Assembly (NCBI GenBank): GCA_964631175.1
Contig: CAZVWH010000066.1
Coordinates: 1-16,517, forward strand
Source: CAZVWH01 sp964631175
Lineage (GTDB): Bacteria; Planctomycetota; Phycisphaerae; Sedimentisphaerales; Anaerobacaceae
DNA length: 16,517 nucleotides
Reading direction: 5' to 3'
A program made the position numbers and the translations under genes. The notes beneath the pieces were generated by a model, which worked only from the letters and a program-made list of their open reading frames with translations, was not told the origin of the DNA and searched no databases. Below are positions 1 to 5,895 of the stretch, one piece after another (position 1 is the stretch's first letter; each line of letters opens with the position of its first letter).

Positions 1-74
1 TATCCCCGGTGCGATTCGAACGCACAACCTCTGGCTCCGGAGGCCAACGCTCTATCCAATTGAGCTACGGGGAC
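1..74 (-). tRNA. tRNA-Arg, anticodon CCG
   Basis: Read on the minus strand, the whole cloverleaf folds. The acceptor stem GTCCCCG pairs with CGGGGAT (G-U at 1-72), the D arm is GCTC/GAGC, and the anticodon stem TTGGC/GCCAG holds loop CTCCGGA with anticodon CCG. The T arm is GTGCG-TTCGAAT-CGCAC. The discriminator base is A at position 1, so whether CCA is encoded lies just outside the window. CCG reads the arginine codon CGG. A sigma70-like promoter stands directly upstream. Confidence 0.96.
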
Positions 75-86
75 TAAATAAACATT

Positions 87-116
87 TTTATAACGCCAAA
101 ACACTATGTAAGTCAA
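87..116 (-). promoter_or_regulatory. sigma70-type promoter of tRNA-Arg
   Basis: On the minus strand TTGACT (116-111) is followed after 18 nt by TATAAA (92-87). Transcription would begin near position 80, about 6 nt before the mature tRNA 5' end at 74. Spacing and position both fit a short tRNA leader. Confidence 0.7.
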
Positions 117-139
117 GAACCTAAAGATATAAAAGAATC

Positions 140-170
140 GTCCCAAAGATTGTAGAAAAATCTTTGGGAC
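140..170 (-). terminator. terminator hairpin after the Dps-like gene
   Basis: A perfect 12-bp inverted repeat (GTCCCAAAGATT at 140-151, AATCTTTGGGAC at 159-170) closes a 7-nt loop. On the minus strand it lies 50-80 nt past the stop codon of the Dps-like gene and is followed by a U-rich stretch (GATTCTTTTAT). It separates that gene from the tRNA promoter. The opposite strand has only a poor T run, so I assign it to the minus strand. Confidence 0.7.
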
Positions 171-219
171 AATTCTCCAATAATTTGGCATTTTGTATCT
201 TTGAGCCTTTTCTTCTCAG

Positions 220-771
220 CTACCTCATAAAAACAGATACAAAAGGTGAAGTTTCTCCTCTTCGCAGGAAATGGCCGGATGGACCTTCACCCAAGAACTC
301 AGAGAACCATGATTCGTGCTCGATTTCCTCATTGAGAATTGCCTGTGCCAATGCGTAGGTACGGTGGTCTTTACCGACGGTCATATTACATATCTGAGTA
401 TATCCACGCACAGCACATCTTTCTGCTTTAACCAATACCTTTAGCATCTCCTTAATGTTTGTGGGATCTTTTGGTAACGAAGCCGGAGGACAAGCAGACA
501 TGTCATGAAATACTTTCATATCCTCAGGTAATTCACCACCTAATTCATAGATACGTGGAACGAGAGCCTCAAAGTGATTCCTATCCTCAATCCGTGCTGT
601 TTCAGCAATTTCTTTTATGCCCTCACCTTCTAAGCCAATCAGGTTAACCCGAAGAATAGTGTAGTAATAATAAGTGGTTAGCTCCGCAGCGGCATTGGTT
701 ACTAAACGCTTTAACAACTCATCTACGTTTATTCCCGATTTTTCCACCATTTCTCTTGCTACTTTAGCCAT
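220..771 (-). CDS. Dps-like ferritin (thioferritin, DPSL type)
   Basis: This 183-residue four-helix ferritin-like protein probably oxidises Fe(II) with peroxide inside a small cage in the cytoplasm, protecting DNA and protein. Ligand candidates sit at E30 in helix 1, E62 with H66 in helix 2 (EDRNH), E117 in helix 3 and E149-x-x-H152 in helix 4 (NEEIEH), which is a bacterioferritin-type two-metal set and not the inter-subunit Dps site. C94 and C119, 25 residues apart, match the cysteine pair that, as I recall, defines Dps-like thioferritins such as the Sulfolobus protein. The start is supported by AAAGGA about 9 nt upstream of the ATG. The gene lies 105 nt downstream of a PerR-type regulator on the same strand, has that regulator's palindrome 63-86 nt upstream of its start, and ends in a strong hairpin. 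Alternative: another ferritin-like diiron protein. Confidence 0.86.
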   Translation of the reverse strand: MAKVAREMVEKSGINVDELLKRLVTNAAAELTTYYYYTILRVNLIGLEGEGIKEIAETARIEDRNHFEALVPRIYELGGELPEDMKVFHDMSACPPASLPKDPTNIKEMLKVLVKAERCAVRGYTQICNMTVGKDHRTYALAQAILNEEIEHESWFSEFLGEGPSGHFLRRGETSPFVSVFMR

Positions 772-833
772 TTCTTAATTCCTTTCATTAAAAGTCTCTA
801 AAAACATTTCTTAAAACAAGAAGATTGCGATAT

Positions 834-857
834 ATTCTTATATAAGAATGCTTCTTA
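834..857 (-). promoter_or_regulatory. PerR/Fur-type operator of the Dps-like gene
   Basis: ATTCTTATATAAGAAT (834-849) is a perfect 16-bp palindrome. It overlaps a second, 7-1-7 inverted repeat TAAGAAT-G-CTTCTTA (843-857), the architecture typical of Fur-family boxes. 20 of its 24 positions are identical to the site in front of the regulator gene at 1355-1378. No clear -35 element is visible here; TATAAG inside the palindrome is the likeliest -10. Confidence 0.65.
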
Positions 858-876
858 GTATTTTTATAAAAAAATT

Positions 877-1320
877 TCATTTCTTCTTCAGGCATTTGTC
901 ACACAAACCCTCTATGATAACTTTTATGTTAGATACACTGTACTTTTGTTTAATGCCATTCGGTACCGTCAATTTATTGAAACTTTCTTCCTGGAAATCT
1001 ACAATCTTATGACATTTCTTACACCTGAAATGGTGATGAGGTTCTATATGTGAATCATATCTTTTCGCCTCTCCATATCCTTCCACAACATGAACCAAAC
1101 CTATATTCGAAAATGTTGATAAGGTTCTATATACAGTATCGATGGTTACATTTGGTAAAGAATGTTTAACACGTTTGAAAACATCCTCAATGAACGGGTG
1201 ATCTGACGAACCAGCTAATACCTCATAAATAACAACACGTTGTGGTGTAATCCTAATGTTGTGTTTTCTACATTTTTCTCTAAAAGTATTCAGCAATTCT
1301 CTTTTGTCTTTATTTAACAT
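877..1320 (-). CDS. perR: PerR-type Fur family peroxide-responsive repressor
   Basis: This 147-residue protein has a winged-helix N-terminal domain (recognition helix about 57-72, TIDTVYRTL) and a metal-binding dimerisation domain. Structural zinc ligands are C100-x-x-C103 and C140-x-x-C143. The regulatory metal set aligns with Bacillus subtilis PerR at a constant offset of four: H41, D89, H95, H97 and D108 against H37, D85, H91, H93 and D104. Aspartate at the D85 position is the PerR mark, whereas Fur proteins have glutamate. It should therefore repress with Fe or Mn bound and be inactivated by peroxide through histidine oxidation. Its own promoter is overlapped by a palindrome that also precedes the Dps-like gene, so it is probably autoregulated. 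The ATG has only a weak GGAA ahead of it. Functional assignment as PerR and not Zur or Fur is an inference from these residues. Confidence 0.85.
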   Translation of the reverse strand: MLNKDKRELLNTFREKCRKHNIRITPQRVVIYEVLAGSSDHPFIEDVFKRVKHSLPNVTIDTVYRTLSTFSNIGLVHVVEGYGEAKRYDSHIEPHHHFRCKKCHKIVDFQEESFNKLTVPNGIKQKYSVSNIKVIIEGLCDKCLKKK

Positions 1321-1354
1321 ATTGTTCCAAAATAGGTAATAACATTAATAGTTA

Positions 1355-1387
1355 ATTATTATATAAGAATAATTCTGAATTGTTCAA
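1355..1387 (-). promoter_or_regulatory. promoter and overlapping PerR-type operator of the regulator gene
   Basis: On the minus strand TTGAAC (1387-1382) is followed after 18 nt by a consensus TATAAT (1363-1358), 37 nt before the start codon at 1320. The operator at 1355-1378 covers the -10 and most of the spacer. It contains ATTATTATATAAGAAT, one mismatch from the 16-bp palindrome at 834-849, and the 7-1-7 repeat TAAGAAT-A-ATTCTGA. This placement fits repression by blocking RNA polymerase. Confidence 0.7.
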
Positions 1388-1733
1388 TAAAATTTTATTT
1401 TTTTTACATTTATTAACAAAAAAATCTTCTGTTGTCTTTTCCTAAGACTCATAATTTTTAGACTCCATTTCGGTGTTTTATTATTTCACATCATTTAAGA
1501 TGTTATATTTTTTATTGTGCAGGCACAAAATACTGGACAGTTCAGTTCTTCAATCGAGTCAAAGACGGTAATGTGCGTTATGCTCATATAGATAAACTTA
1601 AAGCAAAACAATTAATCGAGTAAAAAATGAAACAGTCCGGTCCAAGTTTAACGCAGTTTAAGAAAGATTCTGAGCATTTTTTATTGCTCTTGGTCGTTTC
1701 TGTCATTTTACACGCATGAATTTGGCATGGATT
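1388..1733. other. AT-rich intergenic spacer
   Basis: This stretch holds no gene that I recognise. It contains long A and T runs, a weak 5-bp hairpin (ACATC at 1488-1492, GATGT at 1499-1503), and an open fragment without a start codon that is listed separately. Confidence 0.5.
1504..1623 (+). pseudogene. possible reading-frame remnant, unidentified
   Basis: A 39-codon open stretch ending in TAA at 1621-1623 reads like protein (KYWTVQFFNRVKDGNVRYAH then IDKLKAKQLIE). It is rich in aromatic and basic residues and ends with a helix-like tail. There is no plausible start codon or ribosome site upstream, and the DNA before it is AT-rich spacer. It could be the 3' scrap of a lost gene, or chance. 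I do not recognise the family. Confidence 0.22.
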
Positions 1734-1742
1734 TGTTATAAT
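1734..1742 (+). promoter_or_regulatory. extended -10 promoter of the aspartic protease gene
   Basis: TGTTATAAT fits the extended -10 pattern TGnTATAAT exactly and lies 43 nt upstream of the TTG start. No good -35 is present at the right distance, as is common for extended -10 promoters. A leader of about 37 nt would carry the AAAGGAG ribosome site at 1774-1780. Confidence 0.5.
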
Positions 1743-1785
1743 AAATATCGTATCGGGTATCTTAGGAAACAATAAAGGAGCGATC

Positions 1786-3441
1786 TTGCGTAGTTCAATT
1801 CGTATATGGTCTGTGCTATTTTTGTTCTTTTTAATGTGCTGGATACCGCCGGCTTTAGCTGACCAGACCGAATGGCTGCGACATGAGGCTGACTGGCGTA
1901 TTACAGGAGGCAAAAACACAAAAGCAATATACTATCCAAAGTCAAAACCTGTGCCTTTTCGTAGTAGTAAAGCCGGCAATCGCACAGGCATTCAAAAAAA
2001 ATTCATCCTGAGACAGCCAATCTTCGAATCGGCTCTTCCGCAAGACGATTTGAATCAAATCAGAAGTTTTTACTTGGCTAATGAGTTTGCTGCTCTTGTA
2101 CCTGCCTATGCCATTGATTCACCACCCATAGATGGTTTCATTCCATGGATTATTATCTCCGTCACCGATAAGCGGCTGGGCGAGCTTGAGCTTGATGCTG
2201 TGTCGGAAACATCCGTCGTGGGTCGTTATCCACGAGATGTTAATTCCCAGACAGACTATGTCTTTGGCATTTTAGATACAGGCGCAAGCGCGCACGTGAT
2301 GGGTTATGCAGGGGCTATTCAAGCGGGCCTATTCAATGGCTTCCCAAGTCTTATAACTTCGAATACAAGCACCGTTGCAGGCGTAATAGGATCGGTTGAC
2401 GCCTGGATAAGTCAGCCGCTCGCTATTTTTTTAGATGGGCTTGGTGCTTTGGAATCCGATGGGCTGCTGCTGGACACTTCTCGAATGCTTGGACAGAGCA
2501 ACGTGGCAATAGTTGTCGGACAAAAGCCCGGTAGCAAACCTGACCTTACAACCGCCATCGGCACACCATTGAGCGTATTTTATACAACTGTTATTAACAA
2601 CGACAGAGAGGTAACTGTCAGCCGTAAAAGCGAAGAATTTAGCAGCCCGGATATCCGTCTTTATGAGCAACAAGACCCATGTATCCCATCATACTCCAAC
2701 TTCGTGCCGCTTGAACTGAGGCCGGGTGGAGCCGCAGGCGTACAATATATTCCCTCTCTTGAGAATTTCTTTGAGTTTCCGCCGGCAAGTCCATCCATTA
2801 TAATCGGCAATTTGTCACAGAGTCTATTCTTTGTTCATAGTGTGGACCTTGTCGAAGGAGAAAATAGCGCCATCGATAGAGGCCGTTTTATTCTCGATAC
2901 GGGCGCTCAGGTAACAGTTATCGGCTCACGTATAGCAGCCCGTCTTAAGCTAAATCCCAAAGAACCGGAATTCGAGGTTGAGATAGAGGATGTAACCGGT
3001 GAAGCCGTCCTCGTACCTGGCTTCTACATCGATTCAATCCAAATACCCGCTATCGGTGAATGGCTAAGCTATACAAATATCCCGGTGATTCTGCTCGACG
3101 TTTTTTCTCCTGAGGGCGGCACTGTTGACGGCGTAATAGGTATGAACCTCTTTGTCGATTTCAATTTAGTGCTGCGCGGCGGCGGCTTGTTCCTGGAAGA
3201 CGAGCCTGCTCTCTATTTTGAACCTGTAACTACTATTATTGCTGATATCGCTCCCGATGGTGGTGACGATAAAGTGGACTTTTTAGACCTGTCAGCCTTT
3301 GCTCAAGCCTGGCTTTCTGATTCTCAATCTCCCAACTGGAATGAAAGAGCCGATTTGGCACCCAACGCAAATCCGGATGGTATCATCAATTTTCTTGACT
3401 TGGCTGTCCTTATGCAGTATTGGCTTACAGGCATTCGCTAA
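1786..3441 (+). CDS. secreted two-lobed aspartic protease with C-terminal dockerin
   Basis: The protein has 551 residues. Residues 1-25 form a signal peptide (basic start, hydrophobic core, cleavage after ALA-25), so it is exported. Two retropepsin/pepsin-like lobes follow. Lobe one has FGILDTGAS with D164 and a later GVIGS (199-203). Lobe two has RFILDTGAQ with D371 and GVIGM (449-453). Each lobe thus carries the catalytic Asp-Thr-Gly and a later hydrophobic-hydrophobic-Gly turn, which supports an active site built within one chain. The C-terminus (about 487-548) holds two planctomycete-style dockerin calcium-loop repeats, DFLDLSAFAQAW and NFLDLAVLMQYW, suggesting attachment to a cohesin partner. 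The TTG start is chosen because AAAGGAG stands 5 nt upstream and the signal peptide begins there. It is monocistronic, with its own promoter before it and a hairpin repeat after it. Substrate is unknown. Retention of protease activity is inferred from the intact DTG motifs. Confidence 0.82.
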   Translation: MRSSIRIWSVLFLFFLMCWIPPALADQTEWLRHEADWRITGGKNTKAIYYPKSKPVPFRSSKAGNRTGIQKKFILRQPIFESALPQDDLNQIRSFYLANEFAALVPAYAIDSPPIDGFIPWIIISVTDKRLGELELDAVSETSVVGRYPRDVNSQTDYVFGILDTGASAHVMGYAGAIQAGLFNGFPSLITSNTSTVAGVIGSVDAWISQPLAIFLDGLGALESDGLLLDTSRMLGQSNVAIVVGQKPGSKPDLTTAIGTPLSVFYTTVINNDREVTVSRKSEEFSSPDIRLYEQQDPCIPSYSNFVPLELRPGGAAGVQYIPSLENFFEFPPASPSIIIGNLSQSLFFVHSVDLVEGENSAIDRGRFILDTGAQVTVIGSRIAARLKLNPKEPEFEVEIEDVTGEAVLVPGFYIDSIQIPAIGEWLSYTNIPVILLDVFSPEGGTVDGVIGMNLFVDFNLVLRGGGLFLEDEPALYFEPVTTIIADIAPDGGDDKVDFLDLSAFAQAWLSDSQSPNWNERADLAPNANPDGIINFLDLAVLMQYWLTGIR

Positions 3442-3444
3442 TGA

Positions 3445-3482
3445 CAAAAAACCCCGTGTATAAAACACGGGGCTAAACACTT
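3445..3482 (+). repeat. REP-like hairpin repeat, copy 1
   Basis: An A tract is followed by CCCCGTGT (3452-3459), loop ATAAA and ACACGGGG (3465-3472), then CTAAACACTTA. Hairpin, loop and the GGGGCTAAAYAYTTA tail are shared with the element at 13413-13465. It begins 3 nt after the protease stop codon. The plus strand lacks a U tract, so it is a poor intrinsic terminator in that direction, though the stem could still stabilise the mRNA end. Confidence 0.55.
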
Positions 3483-3542
3483 AGCAGCTTTCGGCAATAC
3501 TCCTCAATTCACTTCAACGTCTTCCGTGCAAAAGCATTTGAT

Positions 3543-3571
3543 TTGACTCTGGTCTGTTCTGAAACTATTAT
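3543..3571 (+). promoter_or_regulatory. sigma70-type promoter of waaA
   Basis: TTGACT (3543-3548) and TATTAT (3566-3571) are separated by exactly 17 nt. Transcription would start near 3578. This leaves about 24 nt before the ATG at 3602 but only about 6 nt before the TTG at 3584, which argues for the ATG as start. Confidence 0.65.
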
Positions 3572-3601
3572 TATGATGTACGTTTGTTAAAAAAAAGACC
3601 G

Positions 3602-4936
3602 ATGAGATTTCTGTTCGACTTTATATATCTGTTTGCCGCGGCAGCATATAGCCCTGTAGTTATATACAGGACTATCAGGCATAAGCGCTACCGGACGGGC
3701 TGGGCCCAGCGATTCGGCAAAATTACCCGCGATAATCCGGAGAAAAAATGTGTTTGGCTGCATGCAGTCAGCGTAGGAGAAATTAATGCGGCTAAAACCA
3801 TTGTCGAGGAGTTGCAAAAGAGATTTGACAACTTTGAGATTCTAATCAGCACTACTACTGATACAGGCTTCGCTCGTGCAAACAATCTTTTCGGCAAGAA
3901 CTTCACAGTATTTTACTTTCCGCTTGATCTTTCCCGGATAGTGCGCCGTGCCTTCCGGAGAATCCGCCCGTCACTGTGTCTGTTGATGGAGCTGGAGGTT
4001 TGGCCTAATTTCGTTCATATTGCTCAGAAGTTAAATATTCCTGTTGTCGTGATTAATGGTAGAATAAGTGACAAAAGCTTTTCCAGATACAAAATAATAA
4101 AACCGGTTGCCAGGAAAATATTCAGCAAGGTCGGTCTCATCCTCGCTCAAACAAACGAGTACGCTGAGCGTTTCAGACAGTTAGGCTGCCGGGACGAAAA
4201 GGTCGTTGTTACCGGCTCATTAAAATACGACACCGCCCAAATCACCGACAAAGTGGACGGAACAGATACACTTGCAGCTCAATTAAACCCGCCGTGGCGG
4301 GAAAGATTATGGGTTGCAGGTGCAACCGGCAATGATGAGGAAAAGATATTGCTGGATGTCTATCAGGAACTAAAGCGGCAAGATGATTTCAAAGACCTGC
4401 ACTTGGCAATTGTGCCGCGTAAGCCGGAAAGATTCAATGAAGTCGCAGAACTGATAAAACGGAGCGGATACGAGCTTATTAGATACAGCAGTATTAAGAC
4501 AGAAGACAGAAGACGTTCAAAGGTTAGCCCTGCCACCTGTGGGCAGGGTATTGTCAATCAACAATCGTCAATCGTTATTCTCGGTGACACAATGGGTGAC
4601 CTGCGAAAATTTTATTCGCTTGCAACGATAATTTTCGTTGGCAGGTCTCTTGTACCGATGGGCGGCTCTGACATGATGGAGGCAGCGGCTCTCGGCAAAT
4701 GCACCATCTTCGGTCCATACGCCTTTAATTTCAAACAGACCGTCGATGCACTTATTAAAGATAACGGCGCAATTATGGTTAAAAATAAAGATGATTTACT
4801 TGCAGCCATGCGGAAATGTCTTACCGAACCCGACTACGCCGACAAAATCGCTAAGAACGGCCGGGAAGTAATCAGAAAAAACCAAGGCGCCACAGCCAGA
4901 ACCATCGAACAAATCGTCAAATTTCTGAAAGTATAA
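3602..4936 (+). CDS. waaA: 3-deoxy-D-manno-octulosonate (Kdo) transferase
   Basis: This 444-residue GT-B glycosyltransferase (family GT30) moves Kdo from CMP-Kdo to lipid A precursor on the cytoplasmic face of the inner membrane, so the organism makes LPS. The N-terminus is hydrophobic (about residues 2-22), followed by the family motif GWAQRFGK (34-40) and HAVSVGE with the catalytic-type E60. LMELEVWPN (128-136) marks the acceptor side. VPRKPERF (271-278) and GGSDMMEAAALGK (354-366) mark the CMP-Kdo domain. Residues about 298-322 are an odd low-complexity insert encoded by repeat DNA (4493-4570) exactly where relatives have a short loop, just before LGDTMGDL. A TTG at 3584 would add six residues, but the promoter position favours the ATG. 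Upstream sequence is A-rich with no strong ribosome site. It appears to be transcribed alone. Confidence 0.93.
   Translation: MRFLFDFIYLFAAAAYSPVVIYRTIRHKRYRTGWAQRFGKITRDNPEKKCVWLHAVSVGEINAAKTIVEELQKRFDNFEILISTTTDTGFARANNLFGKNFTVFYFPLDLSRIVRRAFRRIRPSLCLLMELEVWPNFVHIAQKLNIPVVVINGRISDKSFSRYKIIKPVARKIFSKVGLILAQTNEYAERFRQLGCRDEKVVVTGSLKYDTAQITDKVDGTDTLAAQLNPPWRERLWVAGATGNDEEKILLDVYQELKRQDDFKDLHLAIVPRKPERFNEVAELIKRSGYELIRYSSIKTEDRRRSKVSPATCGQGIVNQQSSIVILGDTMGDLRKFYSLATIIFVGRSLVPMGGSDMMEAAALGKCTIFGPYAFNFKQTVDALIKDNGAIMVKNKDDLLAAMRKCLTEPDYADKIAKNGREVIRKNQGATARTIEQIVKFLKV
4493..4574 (+). repeat. composite short repeat inserted in frame in waaA
   Basis: Three blocks follow each other: a purine repeat with GAAGACAGAAGACG (4502-4515), a hairpin CCCTGCC/GGCAGGG (4528-4534, 4542-4548) that contains CACCTGTGG (4534-4542), and AATCAACAA with CAATC repeats (4556-4574). 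The same three words occur in the same order and orientation on the minus strand between 10486 and 10269. The length keeps the waaA frame open. Confidence 0.55.
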
Positions 4937-5052
4937 AACGCAGAAAATAATCCCGCAATGCCGCAAGGTCGCTGGGATGGCTGGCGCCACATCTTGACGA
5001 TAAATGGCAGAACTAAATACCAAATCCGCTGCAGGTGGATTCCACCCACCGT
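4937..5052. other. short convergent intergenic region
   Basis: This lies between waaA and the HEPN gene, which point towards each other. It holds only a weak hairpin GGTGG-ATT-CCACC (5034-5046) without a U run on either strand. No gene or terminator can be supported. Confidence 0.4.
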
Positions 5053-5448
5053 TTACTCAAGCTTTGAAATTAGTCCTTCAATATATTTGACAAACTCTTG
5101 TGTTTTTTCGAGCCAGCCGACAACATCTTCAGCTTTGAATCGGATGAAATCCGCGTAGTCGCCTTTGTGACGATTATCGAATAATAAGTCAAAGTGTGTG
5201 CCCAGGTTCTTCGGTATCAAGCCCGTTTTGACAAACTCTCGGTGCATTAATGAGCGAAGATAGCCATGTTTGCTTGTTGAGAAATCCCGTATGAGGAGCA
5301 GTGCCGAGACCGCATAAAAGCAGGCATAATACAGCCGATTGACATAAGCATTCAGATGCCCTCCATCAAATAACATTTTGGCCTCGTCTAAGGTCTCGCG
5401 TGCCCGTTCCATCCGGTACTCAATCAACGCTTGTTCTTCTTTGGTCAT
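5053..5448 (-). CDS. HEPN domain protein, putative toxin partner of an MNT nucleotidyltransferase
   Basis: The 131-residue protein is mostly alpha-helical and has the pattern of the PF05168-type HEPN family: NRLYYACFYAVSALL (about 37-51), a conserved SKHG (59-62), HREFVKTGLI (69-78) and DNRHKGDYADF (91-101). HEPN proteins in such pairs are often RNases acting on RNA and kept inactive by the partner nucleotidyltransferase. The classic R-x4-6-H motif of HepT is not in its usual place, although R54-x6-H61 (IRDFSTSKH) would fit the spacing. Its ATG overlaps the end of the nucleotidyltransferase gene by 4 bp (5445-5448), indicating translational coupling. Toxicity is inferred from the pair's architecture and not demonstrated. 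Many PF05168 pairs have no known phenotype. Confidence 0.85.
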   Translation of the reverse strand: MTKEEQALIEYRMERARETLDEAKMLFDGGHLNAYVNRLYYACFYAVSALLLIRDFSTSKHGYLRSLMHREFVKTGLIPKNLGTHFDLLFDNRHKGDYADFIRFKAEDVVGWLEKTQEFVKYIEGLISKLE

Positions 5449-5789
5449 AACAGCACCCCTTCGCGGTCAATATTTTTGTGAAAAGGCATAGCCCGGTAAA
5501 GAGGTGTATCCCACTGCTGCCTGTTATAGATAGCCAAGGTCAGAACAGCACCGGTATCGAGTTCAAGAGGGTATATGCTTTCGATCATTTTCTCGTGTAC
5601 AGGTATGCCTGAGGGACCGTTGGTAAGGACAAGAATATCGTAGTCGGAATACTCGTTGGCGTCGCCACGGGCACGAGAGCCATACAGGATAACATCGGCG
5701 TCGGGAACTACCTGCCTTATGGCCCTCTTGCAGCGATTAAGCAGTTCTACATCTGCGTTTACCGATTTCCAGGCATCAATAGGTATCAT
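5445..5789 (-). CDS. minimal nucleotidyltransferase (MNT), putative antitoxin
   Basis: The 114-residue protein has the polymerase-beta superfamily signature GSRARGDANEYSDYD: G37-S38 for the triphosphate, and D49 and D51 for metals. D78 in the strand PLELDTGAV is the likely third carboxylate, so it should be catalytically competent. In MntA-HepT systems the MNT protein inactivates the HEPN toxin by adding AMP to it. Here it is the first gene of a two-gene unit and overlaps the HEPN gene by four bases. The ATG at 5789 has only a poor ribosome site (AGTGAAAA). The length is typical of solitary MNT proteins. A role in modifying the partner is an inference; an unrelated nucleotidyl transfer role remains possible. 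Confidence 0.86.
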   Translation of the reverse strand: MIPIDAWKSVNADVELLNRCKRAIRQVVPDADVILYGSRARGDANEYSDYDILVLTNGPSGIPVHEKMIESIYPLELDTGAVLTLAIYNRQQWDTPLYRAMPFHKNIDREGVLL

Positions 5790-5895
5790 TTTTCACTACA
5801 CTTTTGAGAAATCTCTTTTGTAATTACATTCTAACAGAACCGCAATAGATTCTCACGAGAAAAATTGATGATTTTTGGGGTAAAAAATGAGGTTT

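Noticed and set aside
1584..1919. 111-codon minus-strand reading frame upstream of the protease gene
   Set aside because: It runs through the protease signal peptide region and spacer on the wrong strand, with no recognisable motif.
4796..5023. 75-codon minus-strand frame at the end of waaA
   Set aside because: Mostly antisense to waaA; composition is not protein-like and no start signals are seen.
5034..5046. hairpin GGTGG-ATT-CCACC between the convergent waaA and HEPN genes as a bidirectional terminator
   Set aside because: The stem is only 5 bp and no U run follows on either strand.
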